The notes beneath the pieces were generated by a model, which made no database searches, was not told where the DNA came from, and worked only from the letters and a program-made list of their open reading frames with translations. Below are positions 49,700-61,068 of a stretch of DNA of 64,000 nucleotides, in pieces. The DNA is taken from positions 124,001-188,000 of the forward strand of contig CAUYLG010026991.1 of assembly GCA_963573385.1 (NCBI GenBank), in the 5' to 3' direction. Origin of the DNA: Cacajao melanocephalus. Taxonomy: Eukaryota > Chordata > Mammalia > Primates > Pitheciidae. Both the position numbers and the translations under genes were made by a program. The first letter of the stretch is position 1, and each line of letters starts with the position of its first letter.

Positions 49700-49855
49700 G
49701 TATGTTTTAGAGATGAGGTCTCACTCTGTTGCCCAGGCTGGAGTGCAGCGGCTATTCACAGGCAAGATCAATGTGTACTGTAGTCTCAAACTCCACTCCT
49801 CAAGTGATCCTCCTACCTCAGCCTCCCTAATAGCTCACACCACAGTGTCCAGCTC
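49700..49855 (-). mobile_element. FAM/FLAM-like Alu monomer that keeps a 7SL-type segment
   Basis: Antisense monomer: 'gatgaggtctcactctgttg', 'cccaggctggagtgcagcgg', 'ctattcacaggcaagatc', 'agtctcaaactccactcctc' and 'aagtgatcctcctacctcag'. The 'ctattcacagg' word (sense 'cctgtgaatag') is present in 7SL RNA and in the earliest Alu ancestors but absent from standard Alu dimers. Confidence 0.7.
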
Positions 49856-50039
49856 AAGATTCCAAAACATTGACAAACAAACAAAATCTCTACTTCCCTC
49901 TCCTCAACGAAACTCATTCTCCTTACTCCTTTTCCTAGTTAAGATGAAGTAATTGCCAAGTCTTTGGAAAGATACCCATAGTAACAGAGTAGTGAAATAA
50001 AACAAAGACAGACGTGTCCCTCAGTATCTGATTTAGGAG

Positions 50040-50190
50040 CATAGCGCCAACTACCTGCCTTTAAATGGCTACTTATTTCTCACTTGCTATCACCTCATTT
50101 ACTTCTCATGAATATCTCTGCAGAGCAGGAATCACTGTAGCCATTTTCTAGATTAGGGCATAGAGGAAGCTCATGTATCGTTAAGAGAGA
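50040..50190 (-). mobile_element. MIR SINE fragment (antisense)
   Basis: 'ttacttctcatgaatatctc', 'gcaggaatcactgtagccat' and 'tttctagattagggcataga' resemble antisense MIR. An AAAC run follows at 50194-50206. Confidence 0.45.
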
Positions 50191-51282
50191 AACAAACAAA
50201 CAAACAGCAAAAACCGAAACGATTTTCAGCTGCAAGAAACAGACACCTGAACTTAAAGTGATAAAACACATGGGGGGTTAACTCGTCCTTTATAACGAAG
50301 AAGTCTAGTCATAAGCCTTTCAGAACTTTTGTAATAGAATATGCTGGTAAATGTCTACACCCTTTTTCTCTTTCCTCACCACCATCCTGTAGACTTTTCA
50401 GGATGAAAAAGGGTGAAGGACAAGAGGATGAATAGCCACACCACAGAGATCGTCCCTTTATGTCACCAAAACTAAAGCTTCCCCAGAAGTCCATCCTGCA
50501 GACTTTTCCACATTTGCTTCATTGATCAGAAGTTGCTTCTTGGCCACATGTAGCTGAGAAGTGGCCAGAGAGAAGGGACTTAGGAAGGGGTCATGGCAGC
50601 CAACCTGCGGTACCTGACACACTCAGAAGTTTTTAAATATTTGCACAAGTGTGTATCTTTTAAAGAAGAACAGGAGCCTATAGACTTAGCATTCAAAGCT
50701 GGTATTCTTTTCATTAAGCCTAGCTATCTGCATTGCTATATCAGTATTTCTTTTTCTTTTAGCTCAAAATTATACCTATTAATTATATCTTTGTTAAAGT
50801 GAAGAAGTTTCAGAAACTAATATGCATGAATTAAATGTAAGGGTGAATTTGCCCAATTGGTACTTTATAATAGAAATTCTACTGAACTAGATAGGAATTG
50901 GACAGATCTACCCACTGAAGATTTCCAAGGCCTGGTTTATGATTCTGAATTAGTTTAATCAATTTGGGTAATTTAGCATAATTTCTGAGCCATTTGGTTT
51001 TTATGGAGAGACTAGGTAAGGCAGATGTTAGGCCTGCTTTTTAGAGCCTTCTAAGCACAAGGGGCTCTACTTCCAGTTGAAAACCCTAATGTGTATTATA
51101 TTTCTCTCTGAAATGAGCATTATATAATCCTCACTCTAATGTGCATTATAGATTGGTTAACCAGGATAATAGTGGTTGTTTAACTAGTGGTACCAGCCAT
51201 TTTCTCTCACCTGGAAGAGAATCAGAATTTGAACAGAGAGTTTCAGAGTCCAAGGGAAAAAAAGAATATTATTTCCCTTTAG
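50191..51282. other. Unique sequence, no gene recognised
   Basis: AT-rich, repeat-free, no credible open frame. Confidence 0.4.
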
Positions 51283-51288
51283 AAACCT

Positions 51289-51589
51289 CTTTTTTTTTTT
51301 TTTTTTTAAACAGCGTTTCGCTCTTGTTGCCCAGGCTGGAGTGCAGCGGTGCAGTCTTGGCTCACCACAACTTCCACATCTGGGTTCAAGCGATTCTACT
51401 GCCCCAGCCTCCCAAGTAGCTGGGGTTACAGGCATGTGCCACCAAGCCCGCCTAATTTTGTAATTTCAGTAGAGATGGGGTTTCTCTATGTTGGTCAGGT
51501 TGATCTCGAACTCCCGACCTCAGGTGATCCACCCGCCTCAGCCTCCCAAAGTGCTGGGATTACAGGCATGAGCCACTGCACCTGGCCCT
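51289..51589 (-). mobile_element. Alu element, S-type (antisense)
   Basis: Poly-T, 'cagcgtttcgctcttgttgc', 'agcctcccaagtagctgggg', 'gatctcgaactcccgacctc' and 'gagccactgcacctggcc'. Flanks 'aaacctctttt' and 'aaaatctctttt' form a probable TSD. Confidence 0.93.
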
Positions 51590-51934
51590 AAAAATCTCTT
51601 TTATGTCAACTCACCTGCACCTAGACTATGGGCACAGCCAGTTTAGGGTGAGCACCACTCAACGTACATGATTCAATGTGGCCGTATTCCACAGCACAGC
51701 CTCTTCCACGTAACATGTATGTAAGAGGAAACTTGGAGAAAAATACCTGGAAAAAAAAAAAACATGCTATAGGCTACACTTGCCTCTAAGGCAACATTTA
51801 CCTTTAAGACACTCTTCAGGGAAATGGAAGAAGCAAATGTTACAGCCTGCACTTAGATCACCAACACTTCATTCAAAGCTCAGGGTCTTTGTTTAATAGA
51901 ATTGGTTTGAGGTAGAAACTCTCCAAAGTTTCAG

Positions 51935-52370
51935 TCATCTATTACATTTCTGTGTGATAAACCACCATAAAATTCAGTGACTTAAGACGACACCCATGCA
52001 CCAGCCTGGTTCTGCAGTTTCAGCAAGGTTGGGTGGAGGTGGGTTGTCTCTATTCCAGGTGATGTTGCTGTCATGTGACTAATTTATCTGGGTGCTCTGC
52101 TGTGGGGAATGTCTGGCAGTGGCTCATTTTCTCTCTGTCTCTGCATGGTCTCCCACTCAGGTGTCTTTTCTGAGCTTCTTTACATGACAGCTAGATCCCC
52201 AGAGAATGACTGTAGAACCTTCCAGGTTAAGAACCGTATTTCAGAATTCACACATCACTCTGCCTTGTCACCTTGGCCACAGAAGCACAGTCACACCTAG
52301 ATTTCAGAGATGGGGAAACATCCTCCAACTCTATGCAAACAGTGGCACGTTCTCACAGGGATGGCAGGGA
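51935..52370 (-). mobile_element. Old LTR-like or MLT1-related repeat (antisense)
   Basis: 'ttctgtgtgataaaccacca', 'taaaattcagtgacttaaga', 'ctggttctgcagtttcagca', 'ctgagcttctttacatgaca' and 'agatttcagagatggggaaa' resemble a recurrent mammalian LTR-like pattern. The family is not assigned with certainty. Confidence 0.4.
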
Positions 52371-52519
52371 TGGTCGGTGACCATCTGTGCAGACAACTTA
52401 AATGCTCAGATTATCTCTGAAGACCATCGATTACCTCGAGGAGTCATCTTGCTTTCCCAGGAACCTATGCATCCCTCACATGAAGCAGTAGTGCGTGAAG
52501 AGAGTTTCAGAGATTCTTC

Positions 52520-52725
52520 ATCTCACTCTTCACTTTACTACTGTCATATCTTGATCAAGTTGCTTAATGCCTTTAAGCTTCAGTGTTAGCATCAGTCAAA
52601 TAAAGACAGCATCAGTGCTCTCCCCATCGGCTACGTGAAGTATCTTACAGAGTTAATCCATATTAAACCATTGAGGGCAGTGCCTCCAGAGAGTTGGGGC
52701 TCAATAACCTTGAGTTGCACTGCCT
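52520..52725 (+). mobile_element. MIR SINE
   Basis: 'cactttactactgtcatatc', 'ttgatcaagttgcttaatgc', 'gcttcagtgttagcatcagt' and 'gagttggggctcaataacct' in MIR order. Confidence 0.6.
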
Positions 52726-52734
52726 TCTTCTCTA

Positions 52735-52850
52735 CCCTGAAAGCTTCTAAGGGTGAGACTGATGTCTTTATCTTTGTACCCCAGGGAAAAGATTAGACTG
52801 TTGCAGGCACTGAGCAATTATGTAATAAATGATTGAATGATGAACCAGGC
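52735..52850 (+). mobile_element. L2 LINE 3' end
   Basis: 'gaaagcttctaagggtgaga', 'ctttgtaccccagggaaaag' and 'taataaatgattgaatgatg'. Confidence 0.6.
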
Positions 52851-52939
52851 TTTCTCTTTATGCCCACCTGAAGGCAGAGGTTTATTTATAAAAAATATCA
52901 AAATGGGGCAGCATATGTTTTATGTGCCATTGCCATGAG

Positions 52940-53510
52940 TACTTACCCATTCATTCATTCAGCAAATACTTACTGAGCACCTATGATGAGTTTGGCAGTC
53001 CGTTTGGTTCTGGAGATAACATTGTAAATAAGCTATGCATAGTCCCCCTTCTTATGGTCTTTATATTCTAGCGAGAGGAGGAAGAAAGGTAAACTGAGTA
53101 CATAAGATACTGTTTGATAGTAAAATGTGTGTTATGAAGGAAATAGTTATATGATAGAGTCCCTTGTGGAACCAGGAGTGGGATGGAATGCAGCTTGGGT
53201 TGGCAAATCAGCTCCTGAAAAGTTGGAATTTTAGCAGAGATCTAAAGAAGAGAAAATGTCAATCACTGACAGCTCTGTGGATAGAATGTTCAAGAAAGAG
53301 AGAGGAGCAAGGACAATAGCTTGTGGTGGATATGAATGTAGTGGGTTTGAAAATTACAAAGAAGCCCTAAGTGCCTGGTTCATGCTGAACAAAAAAGAGG
53401 AAAGATAGGCTGGGGCTGAATGGTGTGGCCCCTTTAACGGAAATTTTACTCTGAGTGCAATGGAATACAGTGGAAGGGATTTAAGCATGGCAGTTGAAAA
53501 CAGCTTTCGT
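52940..53510 (-). mobile_element. L2 LINE (antisense), about 570 bp
   Basis: 'ccattcattcattcagcaaa', 'tacttactgagcacctatga', 'ggtctttatattctagcgag', 'tagcagagatctaaagaaga' and 'ctgaatggtgtggcccctt' to 'gggatttaagcatggcagt'. A long antisense L2 in consistent order. Confidence 0.72.
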
Positions 53511-53734
53511 TGCTTGGATTTCATCCTTGGATTGTTTTATTGCTGACGGATGGACTTCCAACACAGTCATCGTCTCACATCCATGGACGTTGGGAAATTC
53601 TGTTCTTGGGAGGTATGTGTGAGTGAGAGGATGTAGTGATGGTGGTGGTATTAGGCTGTTGGAGAGGATCCTTTCCCATGAACGTTGGAAGTATATTGAT
53701 CCGGATTGTCCAGATTCTTTCTGCACCAAGAATG

Positions 53735-53935
53735 AAATGATGATATTTCACTCTGACTCTATGCCAGGCACGTCTAGAGCTTTACAAACATTGCTGTGGT
53801 TGATTTTCACAGAATCCCAAGAGATCGGTGCTGTTGGCATCTTCCTCTTACAGATGAGCACACTGAGACTCCTCTGCAGGGTGAAGTGCCAGCCCGAGGC
53901 TCACCAGCCGGGGGATTTGAATGGAACGCCTGGAC
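53735..53935 (-). mobile_element. MIR SINE (antisense)
   Basis: 'ctctatgccaggcacgtcta', 'tgttggcatcttcctcttac', 'agatgagcacactgagactc' and 'gaggctcaccagccggggga' in antisense MIR order. Confidence 0.72.
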
Positions 53936-54234
53936 CTTCTCTCTCCAGCACATTTCACAATTCTTCTCATCTGCACCTCCTCCCGAGAAACCTCCCCAGA
54001 CAGCACAGATAGATGGGGAAAGAAACTCGGTGCTAAGTTACAAGATGTTCTCTAGAACTTGCGGAAATCATAGGGTGGGAGAACTGTGCTGGTTTTCCAA
54101 CAATGATCCTAATGAGCAATTTAGCGATGAGCGGTGCACATGTGTTGGGGGCTGAAGCACAGTCTGCCTTCGGCACACATTTGTATCATTGTTTGGTGTC
54201 TGTATACAACTTGAGATTTCCAAAATGCTACCCG
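53936..54234. other. Unique sequence, no gene recognised
   Basis: Nothing recognised beyond chance open frames. Confidence 0.35.
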
Positions 54235-54385
54235 AGGAAGTGGAGGAATGGCATTCCTCCAATTTTATAGATTCGGGGCTGAGGCAAGCTAAATGTTGGC
54301 CTCAAGTCACACAGAAAGATGATGGAAGCTTCAGAGGACCAAATGGAGAAGTAGTATCCCATGCCATTCCATCCAGATGTTAAGT
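54235..54385 (-). mobile_element. MIR SINE fragment (antisense)
   Basis: 'ccaattttatagattcgggg', 'ctgaggcaagctaaatgttg' and 'gcctcaagtcacacagaaag' in antisense MIR order. Confidence 0.6.
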
Positions 54386-54454
54386 GACTTGACTTTCACC
54401 TGCGGTCAGTATTTCCAGGATAGGTTTGCTAGGTCAAGCTTCATCAATCACTTC

Positions 54455-54560
54455 TTTCATTTATTCAACAAACATTAAATGCCTGCCAGGTCTCAGGCAC
54501 TCTGTTACATGAGGTAGGAGAAGGATACATCAGACAAGCTCCCAGCCCTTGAAAAGCTGT
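54455..54560 (-). mobile_element. L2 3' end (antisense)
   Basis: 'tttattcaacaaacattaaa', 'tgcctgccaggtctcaggca' and 'agctcccagcccttgaaaag'. Confidence 0.6.
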
Positions 54561-54798
54561 CTACTGTTTCTACTTGGACCTTTCCCTCAATCTCAGTGTG
54601 CCCCAACCCAATACAGTGGTGGTTAATGACGTGGTCTCTGACCTAAGACTGCCTGGGTTCAAACCCTGGCTCAGTGTGACCTTGGACTAGTGCTTTAATT
54701 TTTCGGCCCTCCAGTTTCTTCATTTATAAAGCTGTGAGATTAGTAGTACATACTAGTACATAAATAAAAGAATTGTCATGGATATGAAATGATACAAT

Positions 54799-54998
54799 GC
54801 AGTGTTTCTGTATTTCTTTGATGATAAGGATCACCCAGGTCACTTCTTAAGAATACAGCTTCCTGGGACACTGCCTTGGAAATTCTGATTCAGTGGCTTT
54901 GGGGTCCAAGACCTTGTGATTTGTTTTTGGTTTTGCTTTTTTTTTTTTTAACCAGTATTCCAGATCATAGTTTTCACCATGATACTTTGGAAAACACT
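54799..54998. mobile_element. MER5-like hAT-Charlie fossil
   Basis: 'gatgataaggatcacccagg', 'cttcttaagaatacagcttc', 'ggaaattctgattcagtggc' and 'tttggggtccaagaccttg'. A T run interrupts it at 54935-54950. Diverged. Confidence 0.55.
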
Positions 54999-55027
54999 AA
55001 CATAATTAGTGTTGTATAATGGAAAGC

Positions 55028-55187
55028 AGTGATTCTCAACCTTGGCTGCACAGTGAAGTTACTTTAAAGATACAGATGCCTGAGTTACACTTAAAAGAAT
55101 CTGTTTCAATAGGTTGGGGTACAGATTGGGAGGTTTAGGGGCTTCCCAGGTATTTCTAATGTGTAGCCACATTTGAGAACACCTGAT
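55028..55187. mobile_element. MER5A hAT-Charlie fossil
   Basis: 'agtgattctcaaccttggct', 'gcacagtgaagttactttaa', 'gaatctgtttcaataggttg' and the end 'acatttgagaacacctg'. Inverted terminal words 'cagtgattctcaa' and 'ttgagaacacctg' are visible. Confidence 0.72.
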
Positions 55188-55424
55188 AGAAAATATTTAG
55201 CACAGTATCTGGCATAAGCAGTATGTAATAAATGCATCATCATTATTATCTTCTTTATTGTCCCACAAGCAGATAAGAAACAGGCAATTAGGAAGAAAAT
55301 TAAGAAGGTCAACACATGTGTAAGAATGATGACAAGGGCATCCTGAAGTTCTATGGCATTTAGATTATTTCATGGTCTCCTAACCTTAAACATTTTTGTT
55401 TTTTTCCCTTCTTGGTTAAAGCTC

Positions 55425-55560
55425 TGTCAGGTGCAAGATTGTATTTTTTTGTTTCCATTTTTATATATTCTCTCAAAGATTCACCCAATGCCTTATAACA
55501 TAACAGCAGGTACTACATAATGATTAGTATGTAGATTAAGTAAAATAAATGCATTTGTAG
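55425..55560 (+). mobile_element. L2/MIR 3' end fragment
   Basis: 'ctctgtcaggtgcaagattg', 'cacccaatgccttataacat' and 'gtactacataatgattag' in forward L2 order. Confidence 0.4.
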
Positions 55561-55814
55561 AGAGATATCAAGAACAGAATACTGCAGGAATGATGAGGAG
55601 AAAGACAATTTCAAACTGTGGAAGAATATGTCAGTTGACATTTGAAGAGTGGTTTGAATTTTGTTGAGTGGAGTGAGGATATTTTGGCAGGAGAAATGGC
55701 TTGAGCCAGTTTGGAGAAGATGCCGTTAAGTACGTACAAAGAAAAAGGGACAATCAAATTTGACTGGAGTGTTGAATATAGGAAATATCACAAGGAGATC
55801 TGAACTGAAAGGGC

Positions 55815-55930
55815 AAGTGGAAGAGGCAAAGGGAAACTGAGGCACAGAGTAATTGAGTCACTTGCCCAAGGCATACTGTGGTTGGTCTGGAATTGGAAGC
55901 ATGGCTCAGGCATCTCCCACAGCCCACAAC
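55815..55930 (-). mobile_element. MIR SINE fragment (antisense)
   Basis: 'aagggaaactgaggcacaga', 'gtaattgagtcacttgccca' and 'aaggcatactgtggttggtc'. Confidence 0.68.
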
Positions 55931-57064
55931 CGGAAGCTGGTAAACCCTACTGTCTCCCCATGTCTTGAAATGTAGGGGTTTATTGAAATATTCCTGAGCA
56001 GAAGCCTCAGACTGACTTTGCAGAATAATCCTCTTGGCAACAGTGAGGAGGAAAGACTACAGAGACCTAGAAATCAAGAGATCAGTTTTTGCCAAAGTCT
56101 TTCCTTCTTACATAGTGTGAGTGACACACACACTTGCCACAGACACACAAAACCAGCGCTGAGGTCAGTACACAAAGTGCATAAACACATCATGCCTTTT
56201 AGTTCCCTGGATGGAGACGGGCCACAGATTTGCATCCTAGTGGTTTGGCAACTTACACGAAGAGGGGCATAAAGAAAAACAGAATCCTCGTTCGGGGGTG
56301 TCCTGCCCTCACCGTTACTGACACCAGAGAGCAGATCCCTGCTGGGGTTCTGAAAGTGAGGGACCCTTGCCAAATGCTGAATGTTGCTCTCAGGTTGAAA
56401 ACAGCAGAGTCCATAGTACAGCTTCCTGAATGGCCCTTAACAAAGGGGGTCTTGCCGACGTGGAAGGCTCAATTTTAGTGGTGAAGTATCTGCTGAGTGG
56501 TTCTGGCCACTCAGATTTAATATTTTTAAAGCATTTTCCTTTATATATGACTATACATAAACATATAATAATTTTTATAATTTTTTTTATAAAACCATAC
56601 TTTTGCTTCCCAAAAGGAACAGTTGCCTTTTTAACGTTGACTAAATGATCAGTTCCTACTGTATTCCATTTTATTTCTAGTGTTGGAAATCTAAGGCTGG
56701 GCTTTTCAATATGTATATTGTAATTTCTTGCTGTCATATCTTAAGCATGTATAATGAAATGTCAATAGCTGCTGTAGTATATTAATAGGAATCTTCCTAA
56801 TGGTATGTTAAATAGGACAGTAGCAGCCCAGCTTTGCTCCCTTGATGGTTTTAAGTGGCTTTATGCATTCTTTGTACCTTGTTTGTATGGGTAGGTCCTT
56901 GTGTTTAAAGTTGCCTAAAGTTCATCTAGCCGTGATCCCTTCCTCTTCCCTTTTCACCACTTCCTAATCATAAGATGTTGCAAATTCAGTGTAAACAACG
57001 TCACCACCATCCTTGTTGTACGACAGCAGTATCAGGCAGGCAAAGGGGGATGGAAAAGCAGTAA
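55931..57064. other. Repeat-poor stretch, no gene recognised
   Basis: Unique sequence with a palindromic AT-rich run near 56520-56600. Open frames up to 115 codons (56390-56737, minus) have no recognisable features. Confidence 0.4.
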
Positions 57065-57285
57065 GTGAACAGTAATTAAGCACCTGCTCTGTGTCAGGCC
57101 CTTTCCACTTTAACTATTTGAATGAGACAACACATCAGATGATATGCACAAGTCTCCCAGAATAACAAGGAAGGTGAGGTTTACAGAAGCCAAATAGCAT
57201 GTCCACATTTACACAGTAAGTGTTAAAGAAAAATTCAATTGCAATTCTGACTGCAGTGCCTAGGTTCTGTCCATGAAAATATACA
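57065..57285 (-). mobile_element. MIR SINE (antisense)
   Basis: 'taattaagcacctgctctgt', 'gtcaggccctttccacttta', 'gaaggtgaggtttacagaag' and 'ccacatttacacagtaagtg' in antisense MIR order. Confidence 0.7.
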
Positions 57286-58544
57286 TTCCCAAGGATAAAC
57301 CTGAAAACATAGATGCAGCAGGTTTCAATTCCAGGTAAAATGATGTATGCACATTCCATCCTGTCTCTTCTGTTGAAGAAAGCTATTAAAGCTCAATAAA
57401 ATACTTAGAGAAGCTATCTGAAGGCTCTGAAGGTAAATAGTAGCATAGTAGATTGGGAAACAGACCAGAATTCAAAGTACCATTGATCCAGTGGTGAGTT
57501 TGCTATCTTATTTCATCCTCTATCCTGCAGCCTGGACTCGAGGCAGCTCAAAACACGAAAGTGGGCATCCATGAATACAGAAAGAACTCACAACCATTTA
57601 GCTCTTCCTTAAGCAACAAGAAAGGGGACTTACAATGCTTAAAGACAGTGGGAGAAATCCCTCACTTTGGAAAATTCCTTTGCTCTCTTCTGCCCCAGCG
57701 CCCAGCCAGTCATTGCATGGTGGTGGCAGTGCAGCGTCATGATGGCGATGGAGATATGCAAGCTGCTAAAACTCTGGTGGAGATGAACCTTCCTCTAATT
57801 GGTTCCAAGGATGTGGCAAATCCTCGTGGCTTTTTCCCTCCTCTATCTTCCTGCTGGTTGTTTGCGGATGTAGGTACAGTTATAAGAAACCTGCAGCAGA
57901 GCAATGAAATTAAAGCCCCAGCTGTCTGGTGGGTAACCAAAAAAGGAAGCCTTGGAATGGCAGGAAGTACTACGGAGGGAGGAACTTAAGAATACAGTAA
58001 CCCCCTTATGTTTATGCATGAACTCCCGGGCTGACTGTCCCACTGGGCATGTCTGTTTCTAATGACAAAGAGCATACTAAAGACTTGAAGAATTGAACTA
58101 AGGGAGAGACCACCGCCCAAGTCTCAGACAGCTCACTGGGTGGGGAACAGGCAGGACAAATCCAAATAGCACTATAGTCTTTGAAACAGGACTGAACTTG
58201 AAACTACAACCAACAAACATTTGGGGAAAATTTGCAGCCTGACCCAATACGGTTGATTGCCTGGTACAACAAAAATGTCAATGTTTACTATACAATTTGA
58301 ACAAGATCCTATGTTACCTAGCTTAATATTTAAAAGTTCCAAGATTATAATCCAACACTATATGGCTTTCGGAAAACCAGAAAACTATCCATTTGAATGG
58401 GAAGAGATACAAGCCAATGACCAGACGACAAAGGTATCTGATAAAAACTTTAAAACAGTTATTATTAAAATATCCAAGAAGTAAAGATGTATACTTTTAA
58501 AAATACTTAAAATGTCTTTAATGATGGTCTTTACTATCTGTATT
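57286..58544. other. Unique sequence, no gene recognised
   Basis: Repeat-free. A 142-codon open frame (57561-57989, plus) has no visible domain. The right end, 58462-58544, is the flank copied to 63.7 kb. Confidence 0.4.
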
Positions 58545-59290
58545 TGTCAGGATTCTCTAGAGAAAAAGGACAAACGATATATACAGATAAAGAGAAGGAT
58601 TTTTTTTTTCTTTGAATTTTTACTTTTAGTTCTGGGGATACATGTGCAGGATGTGTAGGTTTGTTACATAGGTAAATGTATGCCGTGGTGATTTGCTGCA
58701 TCTATCAACTCATCACCTAGGTATTAATCCCAGCATGCTTTAGCTATTTTTCCTAATGCCCTCCCTCACCTCCCCCACCCCCCATGTGTATTGTTCTCCT
58801 CCCTGTGTCCATGTGTTCTCTTTGTTCAGTTCCCACTTATAAGTGAGAACCCATGGTGTTTGATTTTCTGTTCCTGTGTTAGTTTGCTGAGGATAATGGC
58901 TTCCAGCTTCATCCATATCTTTGCAAAGGACATGATCTCATTCCTTTTTATGACTGCATAGTATTCCATAGTGTAGACGTACCACATTTTCTTTATCCAG
59001 TCTATCGTTGATGGACAAGAGAGGAATTTTATTATAAGGAATTGGCTCACATGGTTGTGGAGGCTGAAATGTTGCGAGATCTATAGTCCAAAGTCCTGAG
59101 AACCAAGAAAGCCAATGGTGCAAGTTTCAGTCCAGGTCCAAAAGCAGTACACCAGTGCAAGACCATCAGGCAGAGGGAGAAAATTCTTCCTTATCTGCCT
59201 TTGTCTATGCAGGTTTCCAGTGAATTGGATGAGGCCCACCCACACAATCTGCTTACACAGCATACCAGTGCTTATGTAAATCTCATCCAA
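58545..59290 (+). mobile_element. LTR-like repeat split by an L1
   Basis: Pieces 58545-58599 ('tgtcaggattctctagagaa') and 59016-59290 ('attataaggaattggctcac', 'ggaggctgaaatgttgcgag', 'gaaccaagaaagccaatggt', 'tggatgaggcccacccacac') form one element of a common mammalian LTR-like family that I do not name with certainty. The L1 at 58600-59015 interrupts it. Confidence 0.5.
58600..59015 (-). mobile_element. L1PA-type LINE 3' end (antisense), 416 bp, with TSD
   Basis: 'acttttagttctggggatac', 'atgtgcaggatgtgtaggtt', 'cacttataagtgagaaccca', 'tgcatagtattccatagtgt' and 'ttctttatccagtctatcgt'. It is 5'-truncated in ORF2. Imperfect flanking words 'aagagaaggatttt' (about 58590) and 'aagaggaatttt' (about 59018) are the likely TSD. 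Confidence 0.9.
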
Positions 59291-60388
59291 TCTTAGCACT
59301 CCTGTTAAAAATGTTTATGGAAGTCCTAGCCAGTATTGTAAGGCAAGCAAAAGAAATAAAATATATATATAGATTAGAAAGAAAGAATTCATGTTTACAG
59401 AATACACTATTGGATTTGTAGAAAATCCCAGGGACTCTATGAAAAACAGCAACAAAAATATAAACTCTTAGTACTAACAAGTTTGTTTAGAAAAATCATA
59501 GAATGCAAAGTTACTGCACAGCTCACTGTATTTCTATATACTAGCAGTGACAAACTGAAATCAAAATTTAAAAACAAAAATAATACAATCTACAACAGCT
59601 CAAAAGGATATAATATCTATATATAAATCTAAAAGTCATATGCAAGATCTATATTCTGAAAACAATAAAGTGGCCATAAAAGCAGACCTATATAAATAGA
59701 AAAGTATACCGTGATCATGGATAGGAAGATTCAACATAGTAAAATATCAGTTCTCTCCAAATTGATCTATAGGTTTAATACACTTCCAGTTTACATCTCA
59801 GCAGATTTTTTTCTAGATGAAAAGAAACTGATTCTAAAATCTGTAGAGGAGGGCAAAGGAAGTGAACCAACTATAAAAGTTTTGTAAAAGAAAAATAAAG
59901 TTAGAAAAATCAGTCTACCTAATTGTAAGAGTTACTGTATAAATCTACAGTAATAGAGACAGTGGTTTATTTGTTACAGGAGAGACATAAATCAAATGGA
60001 AAAATAGTTCAGAAATAGACCCACACAAATATGGCCATTTGATATTTGAAAAAGTTATAATGGCACTTCAGTGAAGAAAGGATATTCTTTATAATAAATG
60101 TTATTATAAAATTGGGTATATTAATAAAAGAACGTCAACCTAAACTTCACACCCTACACAGAATTAGCTCAAATTACATTATAGATCTAAAAGTAGAATG
60201 GAAAAATTAAAACTCTTAGAAAAAAATTTTAGAATTTTAGAAAATATTTGTCACCAGGAGAGAGAAAAAGAGTTCTTAGACAAGATATCAAAAGCATAAT
60301 TTATTAAAGAAAGAACATTTATAATTGAGTTCCATCACAGTTAAAACTGTTTGTTCTGTGAAAGACAAGGCTATAAAAATGAAAAGAT

Positions 60389-61068
60389 TGAGGCATGGTG
60401 GCTCACGTCTGTAATCCCAGCACATGGAATTCCAAGGTGGGAAGAACGCTTAAGCCCAAGAGTCCGAGACCAGCTTGGGCAATGTAGTGAGACCCTGACA
60501 GTACAAAACAAACAATTAGTTGGGCATAGTTGCATGTGCCTGTAGTCCCAGCTATGCAGGAGGCTGAAGTGGGAGAATCACTTGAGCCCAAGAAGGTTAG
60601 GCTGCAGGGAGCCATGACTGTGCGACTGCACTGCAGCCTGGGTAACAGAACAAGACCCTGTCTCAATCAATCAATCAATAAAGTGAATATATGAGTGCAT
60701 ATATACATGTATCTTTTTTGATATAATTATTTTTTATCTTCAGGCAAATATTAAATCATGTCTTTTACAGCCACATGAATGTAACTGGAGGCCGTTATCC
60801 TAAGTGAAATAACTCAGAAAGACAAATACTGCATATTCTCTAAGGTGATGTGTACACATGGATGTAGAGTGTTGAATGATAGACATTAGAGACCCTGAAG
60901 GATGAGGAGGGAGTGGAAGGTGGGGTGAATGATGAGAAATTACTTAATGGGTACAATATATGTTATTTGGGTGATAGAGTAAAAGCTCATATTCACCAGT
61001 ATGCAATATATCCATGTAACGAAATTGCACTTGTACCTCATAAACTTATACAAAGACTAGAAAGAAAA
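60389..61068 (+). mobile_element. Alu-L1 chimeric insertion flanked by one perfect 14-bp TSD
   Basis: An AluJ-like element (60389 to about 60660: 'ggcatggtggctcacgtctg', 'gcctgtagtcccagctatgc', 'cctgggtaacagaacaagac') with a CAAT-rich tail (60662-60682) is followed directly by an L1 3' end (about 60690-61050: 'tgaatgtaactggaggccgt', 'aaattgcacttgtacctcat') in the same orientation. 'aaaaatgaaaagat' is exact at 60375-60388 and 61069-61082. No TSD separates Alu from L1. Confidence 0.75.
60662..60682 (+). repeat. CAAT tetranucleotide tail of the Alu
   Basis: Four CAAT units ending in 'aataaa', a mutated Alu A-tail at the Alu-L1 junction. Confidence 0.8.

Larger units (their letters stand above)
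54612..55255 (+). mobile_element. MIR SINE split by two MER5-type elements
   Basis: The left part (54612-54798) has 'agactgcctgggttcaaacc', 'agtgtgaccttggactagtg' and 'ccagtttcttcatttataaa'. The right part (55191-55255) gives the MIR end 'agcacagtatctggcataag', 'taataaatgcatcatcatta'. Both MER5-like copies lie between. Confidence 0.65.

Noticed and set aside
56018..56737. Cluster of overlapping 80-115 codon frames on both strands
   Set aside because: No splice sites, domains or codon bias seen; consistent with chance in unique DNA.
60662..60682. Short CAAT repeats as a CRISPR-like array
   Set aside because: No spacers; it is a mutated Alu tail in vertebrate DNA.
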